A DNA stretch of 64,000 bases from DSCS01 sp035391585 (GTDB taxonomy: Bacteria; Macinerneyibacteriota; Macinerneyibacteria; Macinerneyibacteriales; DSCS01), in the NCBI GenBank assembly GCA_964574875.1, contig CAZNOX010000007.1:14714-78713 (forward strand). Direction: 5' to 3'. This document shows positions 40,691 through 48,868 of this stretch, in pieces (the first letter of the stretch is position 1; each line of letters starts with the position of its first letter). The notes under the pieces were generated by a model. That model had not been told where the DNA came from, ran no database searches, and saw only the letters and a list, made by a program, of their open reading frames with translations. The position numbers and the translations under genes are program-made.

Positions 40691-42055
40691 TCAGCAGGAA
40701 CAGAGGCCCATCTTCTTTTTCGCAGCATCTTCTGCGGCTTTGAGAAGCGGATAGGCGGCAGGTGACGCTGTCAACAGAGGATGTGTCCCGATCTGAGAGA
40801 CAAGGACAGCATTGATATCCATCCTGTTCTGGATGATAAATCCCAGGGCATTGGTCAACTCTCCCACAGACAGTCCGCCTGTGATCTCCCCGCCCAAAAT
40901 AATGCCTGCTTCTTTTCCCACGATAAGTTTGACCTTTTGTTTTTTGGTGCCGGGCAATTTCCCCGGGTGTTTGTCCGGGCCTTCGAATTCGCCTGTAATG
41001 ATGTCAAACCCTTCTTCCAGCGCCCGGGATTCTGTAAGCCCGGCTACACCGAAAGCTTCATCTCCCAGAGCCGTGGCAAAGATGGAGATGGTCCCGCTGA
41101 AGGTCTTGACCAGAGACAGCTTGTACAGGTTCATCCCGGCGATACGGGCTTCTGCACAAGCCGTAGATGCCAACATGACTCCGCTTGTCTTCCTTGTCAC
41201 AAAGTCTTTCTTTTCTGCGCAATCTCCCACAGCGAATATATGCTCATCATCTGTACGCATATACTCATCCACTTTGATCGCTCCAAGCTCATTGATCATA
41301 AGGCCTGCTTCTTTGGCCAGATCGGAATTGGGCCTGTATCCCATAGCCAGGATAACTGCATCAGCCGGGATCTTTTCTCCGTTCTCAAGAAGGACAGCTT
41401 CCACTTGTCCTTTACCGATGATCTCTTTCACGCCGGTTCCTGTGATGACTTCGATTCCAGCTTCTTTTAAGAGATGTTCAGCGCGGGAAGCGGTCTCTGC
41501 GTCAAAAGCTTTCCCCAGAATGTGAGTCATCTTCTCCACAAGGGTGATTTTTTTTCCGGCTTTGTTCAATTCATCGGAAAGCTCCACACCGATAAATCCG
41601 GCTCCGATGGTCACAACGGAACGGCACTGGTTCAACGCTTTCTGCATGGCATCCAGGTAAGCTTTCTCCTTGGGGACAGTGAAAACATTCTTGAGGTCTC
41701 TCCCCTTGAGCCATGAGGGGCTCACAGGAAGGGATCCGGTGGCCAGGACAAGTTTATCATACTCCAGAGATTCTCCTGATTCCAAAGTGCAGACTTTCTG
41801 TTTGCGATCCACCGAGAGGACACGGTCTTCCACCAGGGTGATCCCGGACTTTTCAAAAGAGGCTTCCACGGGGATAATATTGTTTTCTGTAGTCTCCACA
41901 GTGGAAAAGACGTAAGGGATCCCGCACGGGACCAGTGTCCGCCCCTTGAGACGCACCACGATGACGCTTTTTTCAGGGTAAGTGGTTTTCGCTGTATTCG
42001 CGGCCACAAGGCCGGCCGCACTGCTGCCGATGACGAGGACATCACATTTCTTCAT
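40691..42055 (-). CDS. FAD-dependent pyridine-nucleotide disulfide oxidoreductase (CoA-disulfide reductase/NADH oxidase type)
   Basis: 454 residues. N-terminal FAD site VIGSSAAGLVAA; the redox Cys44 in VPCGIPY as in CoA-disulfide reductase and NADH oxidases; NAD site VTIGAGFIGVELS; FAVGDCAEK near 280; a dimerisation domain; and a C-terminal LCSC. It may reduce CoA disulfide, polysulfide or O2. AAAGGAG precedes ATG 42055. Confidence 0.87.
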   Translation of the reverse strand: MKKCDVLVIGSSAAGLVAANTAKTTYPEKSVIVVRLKGRTLVPCGIPYVFSTVETTENNIIPVEASFEKSGITLVEDRVLSVDRKQKVCTLESGESLEYDKLVLATGSLPVSPSWLKGRDLKNVFTVPKEKAYLDAMQKALNQCRSVVTIGAGFIGVELSDELNKAGKKITLVEKMTHILGKAFDAETASRAEHLLKEAGIEVITGTGVKEIIGKGQVEAVLLENGEKIPADAVILAMGYRPNSDLAKEAGLMINELGAIKVDEYMRTDDEHIFAVGDCAEKKDFVTRKTSGVMLASTACAEARIAGMNLYKLSLVKTFSGTISIFATALGDEAFGVAGLTESRALEEGFDIITGEFEGPDKHPGKLPGTKKQKVKLIVGKEAGIILGGEITGGLSVGELTNALGFIIQNRMDINAVLVSQIGTHPLLTASPAAYPLLKAAEDAAKKKMGLCSC

Positions 42056-42069
42056 ATCTCATACTCCTT

Positions 42070-42076
42070 TGTTAGT
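42070..42076 (-). promoter_or_regulatory. ACTAACA leader motif, FAD oxidoreductase
   Basis: ACTAACA lies directly before AAAGGAG in the leader; third of four copies. Confidence 0.45.
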
Positions 42077-42097
42077 TAAGGCTATCTTTTTACGGAC

Positions 42098-42125
42098 AGT
42101 ATACCCGTCTCATCCTTTATGACAA
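42098..42125 (-). promoter_or_regulatory. Promoter of the FAD oxidoreductase gene
   Basis: TTGTCA (42120-42125), 16-base spacer, TATACT (42098-42103). Confidence 0.72.
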
Positions 42126-42132
42126 TGTTTTT

Positions 42133-42681
42133 TTACTGATTTTTCTTTTTTTTTAAAGTCATTTCCCCATCTTCTACTCTGAAATTCTTTTTTTTAAGGT
42201 ATCGTCCCAACAGAATGGAAGAGAAGAGGATCAACGGGAGAGAGACAAGAAGGCGGATGGCTGTAAACTTCAAACCCATGAAAGAGGCTTCAAAAACAGC
42301 CATGGGGACACGGAACACAGCCGCTGCACTGATATAAGTAAAGATCACGCTGAGTTTGGCTCCTTTTTTATAGAGTGAATAGGCTACGGGAAAGGCCACA
42401 TAAAGGCCGCCCACAGTGGTTCCGGCTAAAAGGAACGCCCACACATACCCCATAATGAGTGAGCCTTCACCGAGGTGTTTCTCAACCGTCTCTTTTTTGA
42501 CCCAGACTTCAAAAAGCCCGATGAGGATGAATGCGCAGGGAAGGATCTTGAACATATCCAGGGTAAAGAGACGAAAGTTCCTCCCCGTCTCCAGGCCCGG
42601 GTGAAACCCTGTTATAAAGGAGGCTCCCAAAAAAAGAAAAAACAGGACAGCTGCAGCCAGCTTCATCTTTCCCCTTCTCAT
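42133..42681 (-). CDS. Permease half-protein, DUF318-like (C-terminal half)
   Basis: 182 residues, five predicted membrane helices. EKHLGEGSLIMGYVWAFLLAGTTVGGLYVAFP is the second half of a DUF318/ArsP-like permease (only described here by its position around residues 66-97). It starts by ATGA overlap within the preceding half-gene. Together the two would form one transporter; the substrate may be an organic arsenical, thiol or metal complex. Confidence 0.7.
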   Translation of the reverse strand: MRRGKMKLAAAVLFFLFLGASFITGFHPGLETGRNFRLFTLDMFKILPCAFILIGLFEVWVKKETVEKHLGEGSLIMGYVWAFLLAGTTVGGLYVAFPVAYSLYKKGAKLSVIFTYISAAAVFRVPMAVFEASFMGLKFTAIRLLVSLPLILFSSILLGRYLKKKNFRVEDGEMTLKKKKNQ

Positions 42682-43160
42682 CCCAGCTCTCCAAAGAAAA
42701 AACCAGTCGCTGCAGCCACGAGCAGGGCTGTCCCCAGGCTTAAAGCATTCCTGAGCAAAGTGGCCCTTGTCCCGAAATAGGCCCTCTCCACAGGAAATGT
42801 CAAAACCCCTACCATCATCAATGTCGTTGTAAAGGCCGAAAGAACCATGTACGAGACCCCTTGATTAAGAAGAATGCCGCACAGTGGAAATGCGACAAAC
42901 CCCGGCATAAGGGTGACAGAACCGATAAGAGCCGCAGCAATCACAGAGACCCATTGTGATCCGGTGCCCAATATTGCTGCGATCACCTGATTGGGAAGAA
43001 ACGCCAGGATAAGAGACATCAGGACAAGGACCAGGACAAAATCGGGAGCGATACGGACAAATCTTTTCCAGGCGATACTCAGTGCCAGCAGACTCTTTTT
43101 TTTGTCTTTGAAAAAAGAGAAGACCAGAAGCATGGCTGTCCCGGCATAAAAGAGAAGCAT
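42678..43160 (-). CDS. Permease half-protein, DUF318-like (N-terminal half)
   Basis: 160 residues, four to five membrane helices; LTPGFVAFP-like LMPGFVAFPLCGILL is the DUF318 core motif. GGAGGG precedes ATG 43160. A consensus promoter lies upstream, and the leader carries ACTAACA and a nearby GTTAACAAACAC stretch. Confidence 0.7.
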   Translation of the reverse strand: MLLFYAGTAMLLVFSFFKDKKKSLLALSIAWKRFVRIAPDFVLVLVLMSLILAFLPNQVIAAILGTGSQWVSVIAAALIGSVTLMPGFVAFPLCGILLNQGVSYMVLSAFTTTLMMVGVLTFPVERAYFGTRATLLRNALSLGTALLVAAATGFFFGELG

Positions 43161-43171
43161 GGACCCTCCGA

Positions 43172-43178
43172 TGTTAGT
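43172..43178 (-). promoter_or_regulatory. ACTAACA leader motif, permease
   Basis: ACTAACA lies three bases before the GGAGGG site; fourth copy. Confidence 0.45.
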
Positions 43179-43199
43179 GTTTGTTAACCTTTCTCTCTG

Positions 43200-43227
43200 A
43201 AGATAGCATCCCCCTCTCTTTTGTCAA
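43200..43227 (-). promoter_or_regulatory. Promoter of the split permease
   Basis: TTGACA (43222-43227), 16-base spacer, TATCTT (43200-43205). Confidence 0.75.
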
Positions 43228-43237
43228 GGAAAGAGGA

Positions 43238-43263
43238 GAAGGGAAGGACTGAGCCTTCCCTTC
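43238..43263 (-). terminator. Terminator of the RND operon
   Basis: GAAGGGAAGG/CCTTCCCTTC hairpin directly after the stop of the second RND gene; the following tail is T/C rich rather than a pure T run. Confidence 0.65.
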
Positions 43264-46200
43264 TTAGAGTTTATGTTTTTCGAGACGGGCGACCAGAGCC
43301 ATGTAGATGACAGGGATGATAATCAGTGTGAGTATGGTCGATGTGGTCAATCCTCCGATGATCGTCACAGCCAGGGGCCGGGTGAGCTCGCTCCCCTCCC
43401 CGATGCCGATGGCCAGGGGAATCAGTCCCAGGATGGTAGTGAGGGACGTCATGAGGATCGGCCTGAAACGGAGTTTTCCCCCTGTCTTGACGGCATTCAG
43501 CAGGTCATACCCCTCCTCTTTTCGAAGACGGTTGATAATATCGATCTTCACAATGCTGTCGTTGACGACAATCCCCACCAGGACCACCATTCCCATCAGG
43601 CTCATGATGTTGAGCGAGGTGTTTGTGATGAGCATGAGGATAAAGACCCCGATGAAGGCCAGGGGGACAGCCAGGATAATGACAAAGGGTTGAAAGAACG
43701 ATTCAAACTGGACACCCAGGATCATATAGACAAGGATCAATGATAAGATAAAGGCAAAACCGAGACCTGAAAAAGAGTCTCTCATATTCTCGATCTTCCC
43801 GGCGAATTTGACCTTGATCTTCCCGGTATCAGGAAGCCGGTCGAAGGTCTGGCGCACCTTTTCGATGGCTTTCTCCAGAGAGAGGCCTTTGATATTGCAC
43901 ATGAGAGAGAGCTTGCGCCGCTGATCCTCCCGTTTGAGTTCGTTGGGGACTTTGACGATCTGCATATCCACAATATCGCGGATCTTGTAGTCAAATCCGT
44001 CCACGGTGATGATCTTTTCCATGAACTCGTCATAGTTGGGAGGACGCTCCTCGTTTTTGACCCAGATATCGATCTCCTTGTCCTGGTCATAGATGGTTGT
44101 GGCCAAATCTCCCACGGTGTACTTTTTCAGCTGCTCGATAACGGCATAAAGAGGGGTATCGATGGTGTCGATGAAGTAGTCTTTGAACCGCATCTCGATG
44201 ATCTCACGCTCCAGTTCCATATCCTTGATCACAAGACGGAATCCGTCGATCTTTTCGATCTCAGGTTTCAACCGGTCCGCCACAGCATTGAGTTCTTCGA
44301 TCTCTTCCCCTTCCAGGATGACTTCGATATCATACTCTCCGAAATCAAAAAACTGGTTATAGATACTCCCTGCAGAGTAAAAGGTGATATTCCCCTCAAG
44401 AGCTCCGAGTTTACTCAGGAGAAACTGTTTAAAAGGCTCGACGAGTCTTTTGCTCTTCATGGCAAACATAAAATAACCTGTATTCAGCCCTGAAATACTA
44501 TTCCCGTAGGTCTTGCCCAGGTTGACCACATAATAGTCGATCTGGGCGTCCCGTTCCCTGACCACCGATTCCACGAATTTGACATATTTTTCATTGGCGC
44601 TCATGGTCGCTCCTGTGGAGAGCTTATATTCCATGAAGAACTTGTTCTCTTTGACATCCGGGACAAACTCGCGCCTTAAAAGGAGCGAAAGTCCTGCTGT
44701 GAAGAGAAGGGCCGCCAGGGTCAGGAGAAGGGCCTTTTTCTTATTGGCCAGAGCGATGTCCAGTATGGATTCATAGACCTCCATCCCCCGCTCCAGGATC
44801 CGGTCGAACCAGTCAAAGAGAGGCTTCCCCTTCCGGATCACAAAACGGTTCATCTTTTCAATTGTTTTGGAGTCCCTTGAGAAGATCATGGGGACAAGAG
44901 TCAACGCCACGACAAGGGAGGCCAGAAGAGAGACCGAGATGACAAAAGCCTGTTGTTTAAAGAGAACGGCGATCACACCTTTAAGATAGAGGACAGGGAG
45001 AAAGACAGCGATGGTGGTGAGCGTCCCGGCCATGATGGCCATGGCCACTTCCGAAGCCCCTTTTATGGAGGCTTCCCGCGGGTCGCGTCCATACCCCATG
45101 TATCGGTCCATATTTTCGAGGACCACGATGGAGTTGTCCACAAGAAGCCCGATACCGATGGCCAGCCCTCCCAGAGAGAGGATGTTGATGCTGATCTTGG
45201 CCAGGTAAAGGGTGATGAAGGTGGCGATGATGGAAAGAGGCATGGAGAGGCCGATGATAAACGGAGATTTAAAGTCGTGCAAAAAGACAAAAAGGACAAA
45301 AAAGGCCAGGACACCTCCGATGAGGATCGAAAGGATGACGTTATTGATGGCATTTTTAATCGTCTCTGAATCATCATAGAGGATCTGGAGGTTCAGCTTG
45401 GAATCTTCCCGTTCAAGGGATGCGATGAGGTCCCTGATGTCCGACGCCACTTTCACTGTATTGGCTGAAGAGGATTTCACGATGAGAAGCCCGATCCCGC
45501 GCTTTCCGTTGAATCGCGAGTACTCATCGAGTTCTGCAGCCTTGCGCCTGATATCCGCCAGGTCCTTGAGGCGGATATCACCCTTGACCTTCATGTTTCC
45601 GATCTCTTCCACTGTATAGCGGCTCTTTTCCAGGGAGAGGGAGTAGGAGAAGTTCTCATCCCCGATCTCTCCTGCCGCGCTCACAAAGTTATTACGGCTG
45701 AGGACCGTCTGGATCTCGTTGAAGGTGACTCCGTAGGAGACCATGTTCCTGTTGGAGACGATGACCTGGATCTCCTCTTCGTCGGCACCCACGACATCGC
45801 AGAGAGCCACACCTTCCAGCCTTTCAAAACGGCGTTTCAGGCTGTCCGAAGCGTAATTGCTCAGGGTCATGAAATCATAATCCCCCTCCACCATGATCTG
45901 CATGATGGGAGCCTGGGCAGGGTCGAAATAGAGGATGTTGGGTTTTTCAGCATCTCCCAGGTCATCAGAGATATTGTCCAGCTTTTCCCGGGCTTTGAGC
46001 ATGGTATACTCCATGTCCACTCCCCAGTAGAACTCCACGGTGATCAATGATTTTGACTCGGTGGAGATCGATGTGATCTTCTTGACGTTGGGAAGCGTCC
46101 CCAGCTGCCTTTCGATCTTCTGAGTGACATTGGTGTCCACCTCTTCGGGAGGCATGTTGGGAGCTTTGGTCTCCACTGTGATCTTCGGGATATCGATGGA

Positions 46201-46314
46201 GGGCAGCAGCTCGATATTCAGCATCTTAAAAGAGATAAACCCGAGGAGCAGAACGGCCATGAAGATCATGGTCGTCGTTACGGGCCTGCGGACTGAAAAT
46301 CCCGGGAGGCTCAT
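43264..46314 (-). CDS. RND efflux transporter subunit (second)
   Basis: 1016 residues, the normal RND length with 12 membrane helices and two large periplasmic loops. The TM4 relay region reads GLLVDNSIVVLENMD: Asp is kept at the AcrB 407 position and 408 is Asn, a variant common outside AcrB. VGIVVNDSIVKIDIIN is the matching TM10 region. It should be a proton-driven exporter in the HAE family. It overlaps the MFP gene by ATGA and ends the operon. Confidence 0.9.
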   Translation of the reverse strand: MSLPGFSVRRPVTTTMIFMAVLLLGFISFKMLNIELLPSIDIPKITVETKAPNMPPEEVDTNVTQKIERQLGTLPNVKKITSISTESKSLITVEFYWGVDMEYTMLKAREKLDNISDDLGDAEKPNILYFDPAQAPIMQIMVEGDYDFMTLSNYASDSLKRRFERLEGVALCDVVGADEEEIQVIVSNRNMVSYGVTFNEIQTVLSRNNFVSAAGEIGDENFSYSLSLEKSRYTVEEIGNMKVKGDIRLKDLADIRRKAAELDEYSRFNGKRGIGLLIVKSSSANTVKVASDIRDLIASLEREDSKLNLQILYDDSETIKNAINNVILSILIGGVLAFFVLFVFLHDFKSPFIIGLSMPLSIIATFITLYLAKISINILSLGGLAIGIGLLVDNSIVVLENMDRYMGYGRDPREASIKGASEVAMAIMAGTLTTIAVFLPVLYLKGVIAVLFKQQAFVISVSLLASLVVALTLVPMIFSRDSKTIEKMNRFVIRKGKPLFDWFDRILERGMEVYESILDIALANKKKALLLTLAALLFTAGLSLLLRREFVPDVKENKFFMEYKLSTGATMSANEKYVKFVESVVRERDAQIDYYVVNLGKTYGNSISGLNTGYFMFAMKSKRLVEPFKQFLLSKLGALEGNITFYSAGSIYNQFFDFGEYDIEVILEGEEIEELNAVADRLKPEIEKIDGFRLVIKDMELEREIIEMRFKDYFIDTIDTPLYAVIEQLKKYTVGDLATTIYDQDKEIDIWVKNEERPPNYDEFMEKIITVDGFDYKIRDIVDMQIVKVPNELKREDQRRKLSLMCNIKGLSLEKAIEKVRQTFDRLPDTGKIKVKFAGKIENMRDSFSGLGFAFILSLILVYMILGVQFESFFQPFVIILAVPLAFIGVFILMLITNTSLNIMSLMGMVVLVGIVVNDSIVKIDIINRLRKEEGYDLLNAVKTGGKLRFRPILMTSLTTILGLIPLAIGIGEGSELTRPLAVTIIGGLTTSTILTLIIIPVIYMALVARLEKHKL

Positions 46315-47474
46315 TCTTCCTCCGCCGCGGTATCCTCACCGTTGACGACGGTGACTGCTGCCTTATGATTCAGGACATAGTGCCCTTCGATGATCACTTC
46401 TTCTCCGGCATCCAGTTTATCCTCGATCACGATATACTGATAATTTTCAGGGCCCACATCCACGTATGTCCAATACCCGAGACCGTTTTTCACAACGAAG
46501 ACAAGCTTTTTCCCGTCGCGTTCCAGCACAGCTTCCTTGGGGACCAGGACCTTGTCTCTGATCAGGTCCACCTGGAGGAGGACATCACAAAAGACACCGG
46601 GGTAGAGATCCCCGTTTCTGTTGTCCAGTTCCACCACGGCATAGGTGGAGTTGTCGTCGTAGATCAGGGGATTGACAGAATAGACCCGGCCAGTGTATTT
46701 CTCGTCGGAGACAACCGGAAAGATCACAGCCGTGGCCCCCTCCCTGATCTGATTGATATCTTTGACCAGGATCTTGGCTTTGATGCGGAGACGTGTGATA
46801 TCGGCAATGCTGAGCACGGCGCTGCCAGCCTGGAGGTACTCCCCCTGTTTAGCGGCGATCTTTCCCACCACTCCGGAAAAAGGTGCCCGGATGGAGCACT
46901 TCTTATAGTTTTCCAGCGCTTGTTTCAAGGCAAGTTCCTGTTCTCCCAGGCGGTATTTGATCCGTTCCCGTGTGATGGTCCCCTTCTGAAGCCCTTCCAC
47001 CACATCCTGCTGGATCTTGGCGACTTCGCTGTCATCTGAATAGAGGTCCTTCTGTTCCACGGCAAAACCTTCAACGCTTTCCACATCCTCTGAGATGGCC
47101 AGATATTGGATATAGGCTTTTTTATAATCCAAAAGGGCTTTCTCATAGTTGATCTGATAAGTGGGGTTGTCAATGGTGAAGAGCAGGGTCCCCTGCTGGA
47201 CGAACTGCCCCTCTTTGACTTTAATATTGACGTTCCCCGTGACCTCAGCGATATAATCGTTAACGCGGATGGCCTCAAGTTTCCCTGATGAAGAGATATA
47301 GAGCGGGAGATCCCCTCTCCAGGACCGGACGGTCTTCACAGGGACAGGAGCCGCCAGAGGTTTGCTCTTATCTTCGGCTTCCTGACTCTTTTTATTGAAA
47401 AAAAGGAACCAGGCTCCTGCTGCAAGGGCAAGGACAACAATCACAAGAATAATGACAATGATCTTCTTTTTCAT
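46311..47474 (-). CDS. RND membrane-fusion (periplasmic adaptor) protein
   Basis: 387 residues. An N-terminal membrane anchor (residues 5-28, no lipobox), a lipoyl-like domain (KEGQFVQQGTLLFTID), a coiled-coil hairpin, the second lipoyl half (APFSGVVGKIAAKQGEYLQAG), and a beta-barrel domain. It links the RND pumps to the TolC-like channel. Overlaps both neighbours by ATGA. Confidence 0.9.
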   Translation of the reverse strand: MKKKIIVIILVIVVLALAAGAWFLFFNKKSQEAEDKSKPLAAPVPVKTVRSWRGDLPLYISSSGKLEAIRVNDYIAEVTGNVNIKVKEGQFVQQGTLLFTIDNPTYQINYEKALLDYKKAYIQYLAISEDVESVEGFAVEQKDLYSDDSEVAKIQQDVVEGLQKGTITRERIKYRLGEQELALKQALENYKKCSIRAPFSGVVGKIAAKQGEYLQAGSAVLSIADITRLRIKAKILVKDINQIREGATAVIFPVVSDEKYTGRVYSVNPLIYDDNSTYAVVELDNRNGDLYPGVFCDVLLQVDLIRDKVLVPKEAVLERDGKKLVFVVKNGLGYWTYVDVGPENYQYIVIEDKLDAGEEVIIEGHYVLNHKAAVTVVNGEDTAAEEE

Positions 47475-48868
47475 AGCAACTCCTCCACTATGGCTTGGGC
47501 ATTCCCGACATATGAGCTGATCTCAAGAGCCGTCAGGTTGTAATTCTTCAGCAAATTCAGATATTCCAGTTCCGATGTGATATATTCATCTTCGATATCC
47601 ATGAGTTCCTGCAGTGTGATGGCCCCGATATTGAACCGGGAGAGGCTGGAGCGGTAATTTTCTTTCAGTGTGGGAAGGATATTCTTGAAGAGATCGATCT
47701 TTTCACGTGTGATCTCCAGCTGTGTCATCAACTTCTCAAAAGAGATCTGAATGGTCTCCAGCTCATCCTGATATCTGTTTTTTTCCATGAGGTAGTCGAT
47801 CTTGGCCATCTTCAGCCCTGAGACTTTGACCAGGTTGGCAAAAGGGACAGAAAGGACAAGGGAAAGAGTATAGTTGTCCCGCTCCAGGGTTCCCATGGAG
47901 GAGATCCCTCCTCCGGTATAGGTGGCTGACAACTCTCCGAAAAGAGCCGGTTCATATTGCTTTTTCCCCATCTTGTAATTGCGGTAGGCATTGTCCAGCC
48001 TGATCTTCTGGAGAGCCAGGCGGGTATCGGGACGAGTGTCCATGAAAAGCGAGAAATCGATATTGAGGATGGTCTTCTCGGGGTCTTCAAAGGGCCCGTT
48101 GAGGTAGAGTCTCATCTTTTTATCCGCTTCTTTCAATTTCATCTCTGATTCTTTCAGGGCCATTTCCAGAAACACATAACGTTTTTTGATCCTGTTGTAG
48201 GTGATGAGATCCGTAAGCCCCATCTTATAACTGTTTTCAGTGGCACGGAAAATATCCCTGTAACGCTCTGTCTGCCCCTTATTCAACTCATAATCCCTGA
48301 GGATGGTCAGATAATCGATATAATTACTGTAAGCTGTCTTGAAAAAGTCGAGGATGTTCTCGTTACCGTTGATCTTCGCTTCTTTTCGGCTGTTGAGCCA
48401 CAGTTTCATCCTGTGATAGCCGGTGTTGCTTCCCCAGATGTACTGCCTGGCGGAAAAAAGAAGCTGTCCTGCTTTATATCCTCCTTCGACCTCCTCTCCG
48501 TAATACTTGTACGTCTGATAATCCACATAGGCGAATGTGGCGCTGAGTTCTGTGTTTGTGGGAAGAAGCTGGTTTACCGCCACCGTCCCCCCGTAAGAGA
48601 GATACTCGTTTTCAAAGACTTCACCCAACCCCTCATACTCATCGACACTGTTGCGGTACGAGGGAAGGGTAAACTCAAAATCTACGCGGGGCAGGATGGC
48701 AGCAAGGTCTGCCCGTGACGACCAGGACTCGTACCTGTTTTTCAGGTCCAGGTCGCGTCGTCCGTCTCCCTGTTCATAGGCTGTTTTCAGGTACTCGCTG
48801 AACGTCATCGCAGACATGGCGAGAGAAAGCAGCACCAGACAGAGAACCAAGATAACTGTTCGCTTCAT
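47471..48868 (-). CDS. TolC-family outer-membrane efflux channel
   Basis: 465 residues. Signal peptide of about 20 residues, then long alpha-helical repeats typical of OMF proteins, ending with SALEYLNLLKNYNLTALEI-like helix (positions about 435-450). It forms the trimeric exit duct. Overlaps the first RND gene by ATGA. Confidence 0.87.
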   Translation of the reverse strand: MKRTVILVLCLVLLSLAMSAMTFSEYLKTAYEQGDGRRDLDLKNRYESWSSRADLAAILPRVDFEFTLPSYRNSVDEYEGLGEVFENEYLSYGGTVAVNQLLPTNTELSATFAYVDYQTYKYYGEEVEGGYKAGQLLFSARQYIWGSNTGYHRMKLWLNSRKEAKINGNENILDFFKTAYSNYIDYLTILRDYELNKGQTERYRDIFRATENSYKMGLTDLITYNRIKKRYVFLEMALKESEMKLKEADKKMRLYLNGPFEDPEKTILNIDFSLFMDTRPDTRLALQKIRLDNAYRNYKMGKKQYEPALFGELSATYTGGGISSMGTLERDNYTLSLVLSVPFANLVKVSGLKMAKIDYLMEKNRYQDELETIQISFEKLMTQLEITREKIDLFKNILPTLKENYRSSLSRFNIGAITLQELMDIEDEYITSELEYLNLLKNYNLTALEISSYVGNAQAIVEELL

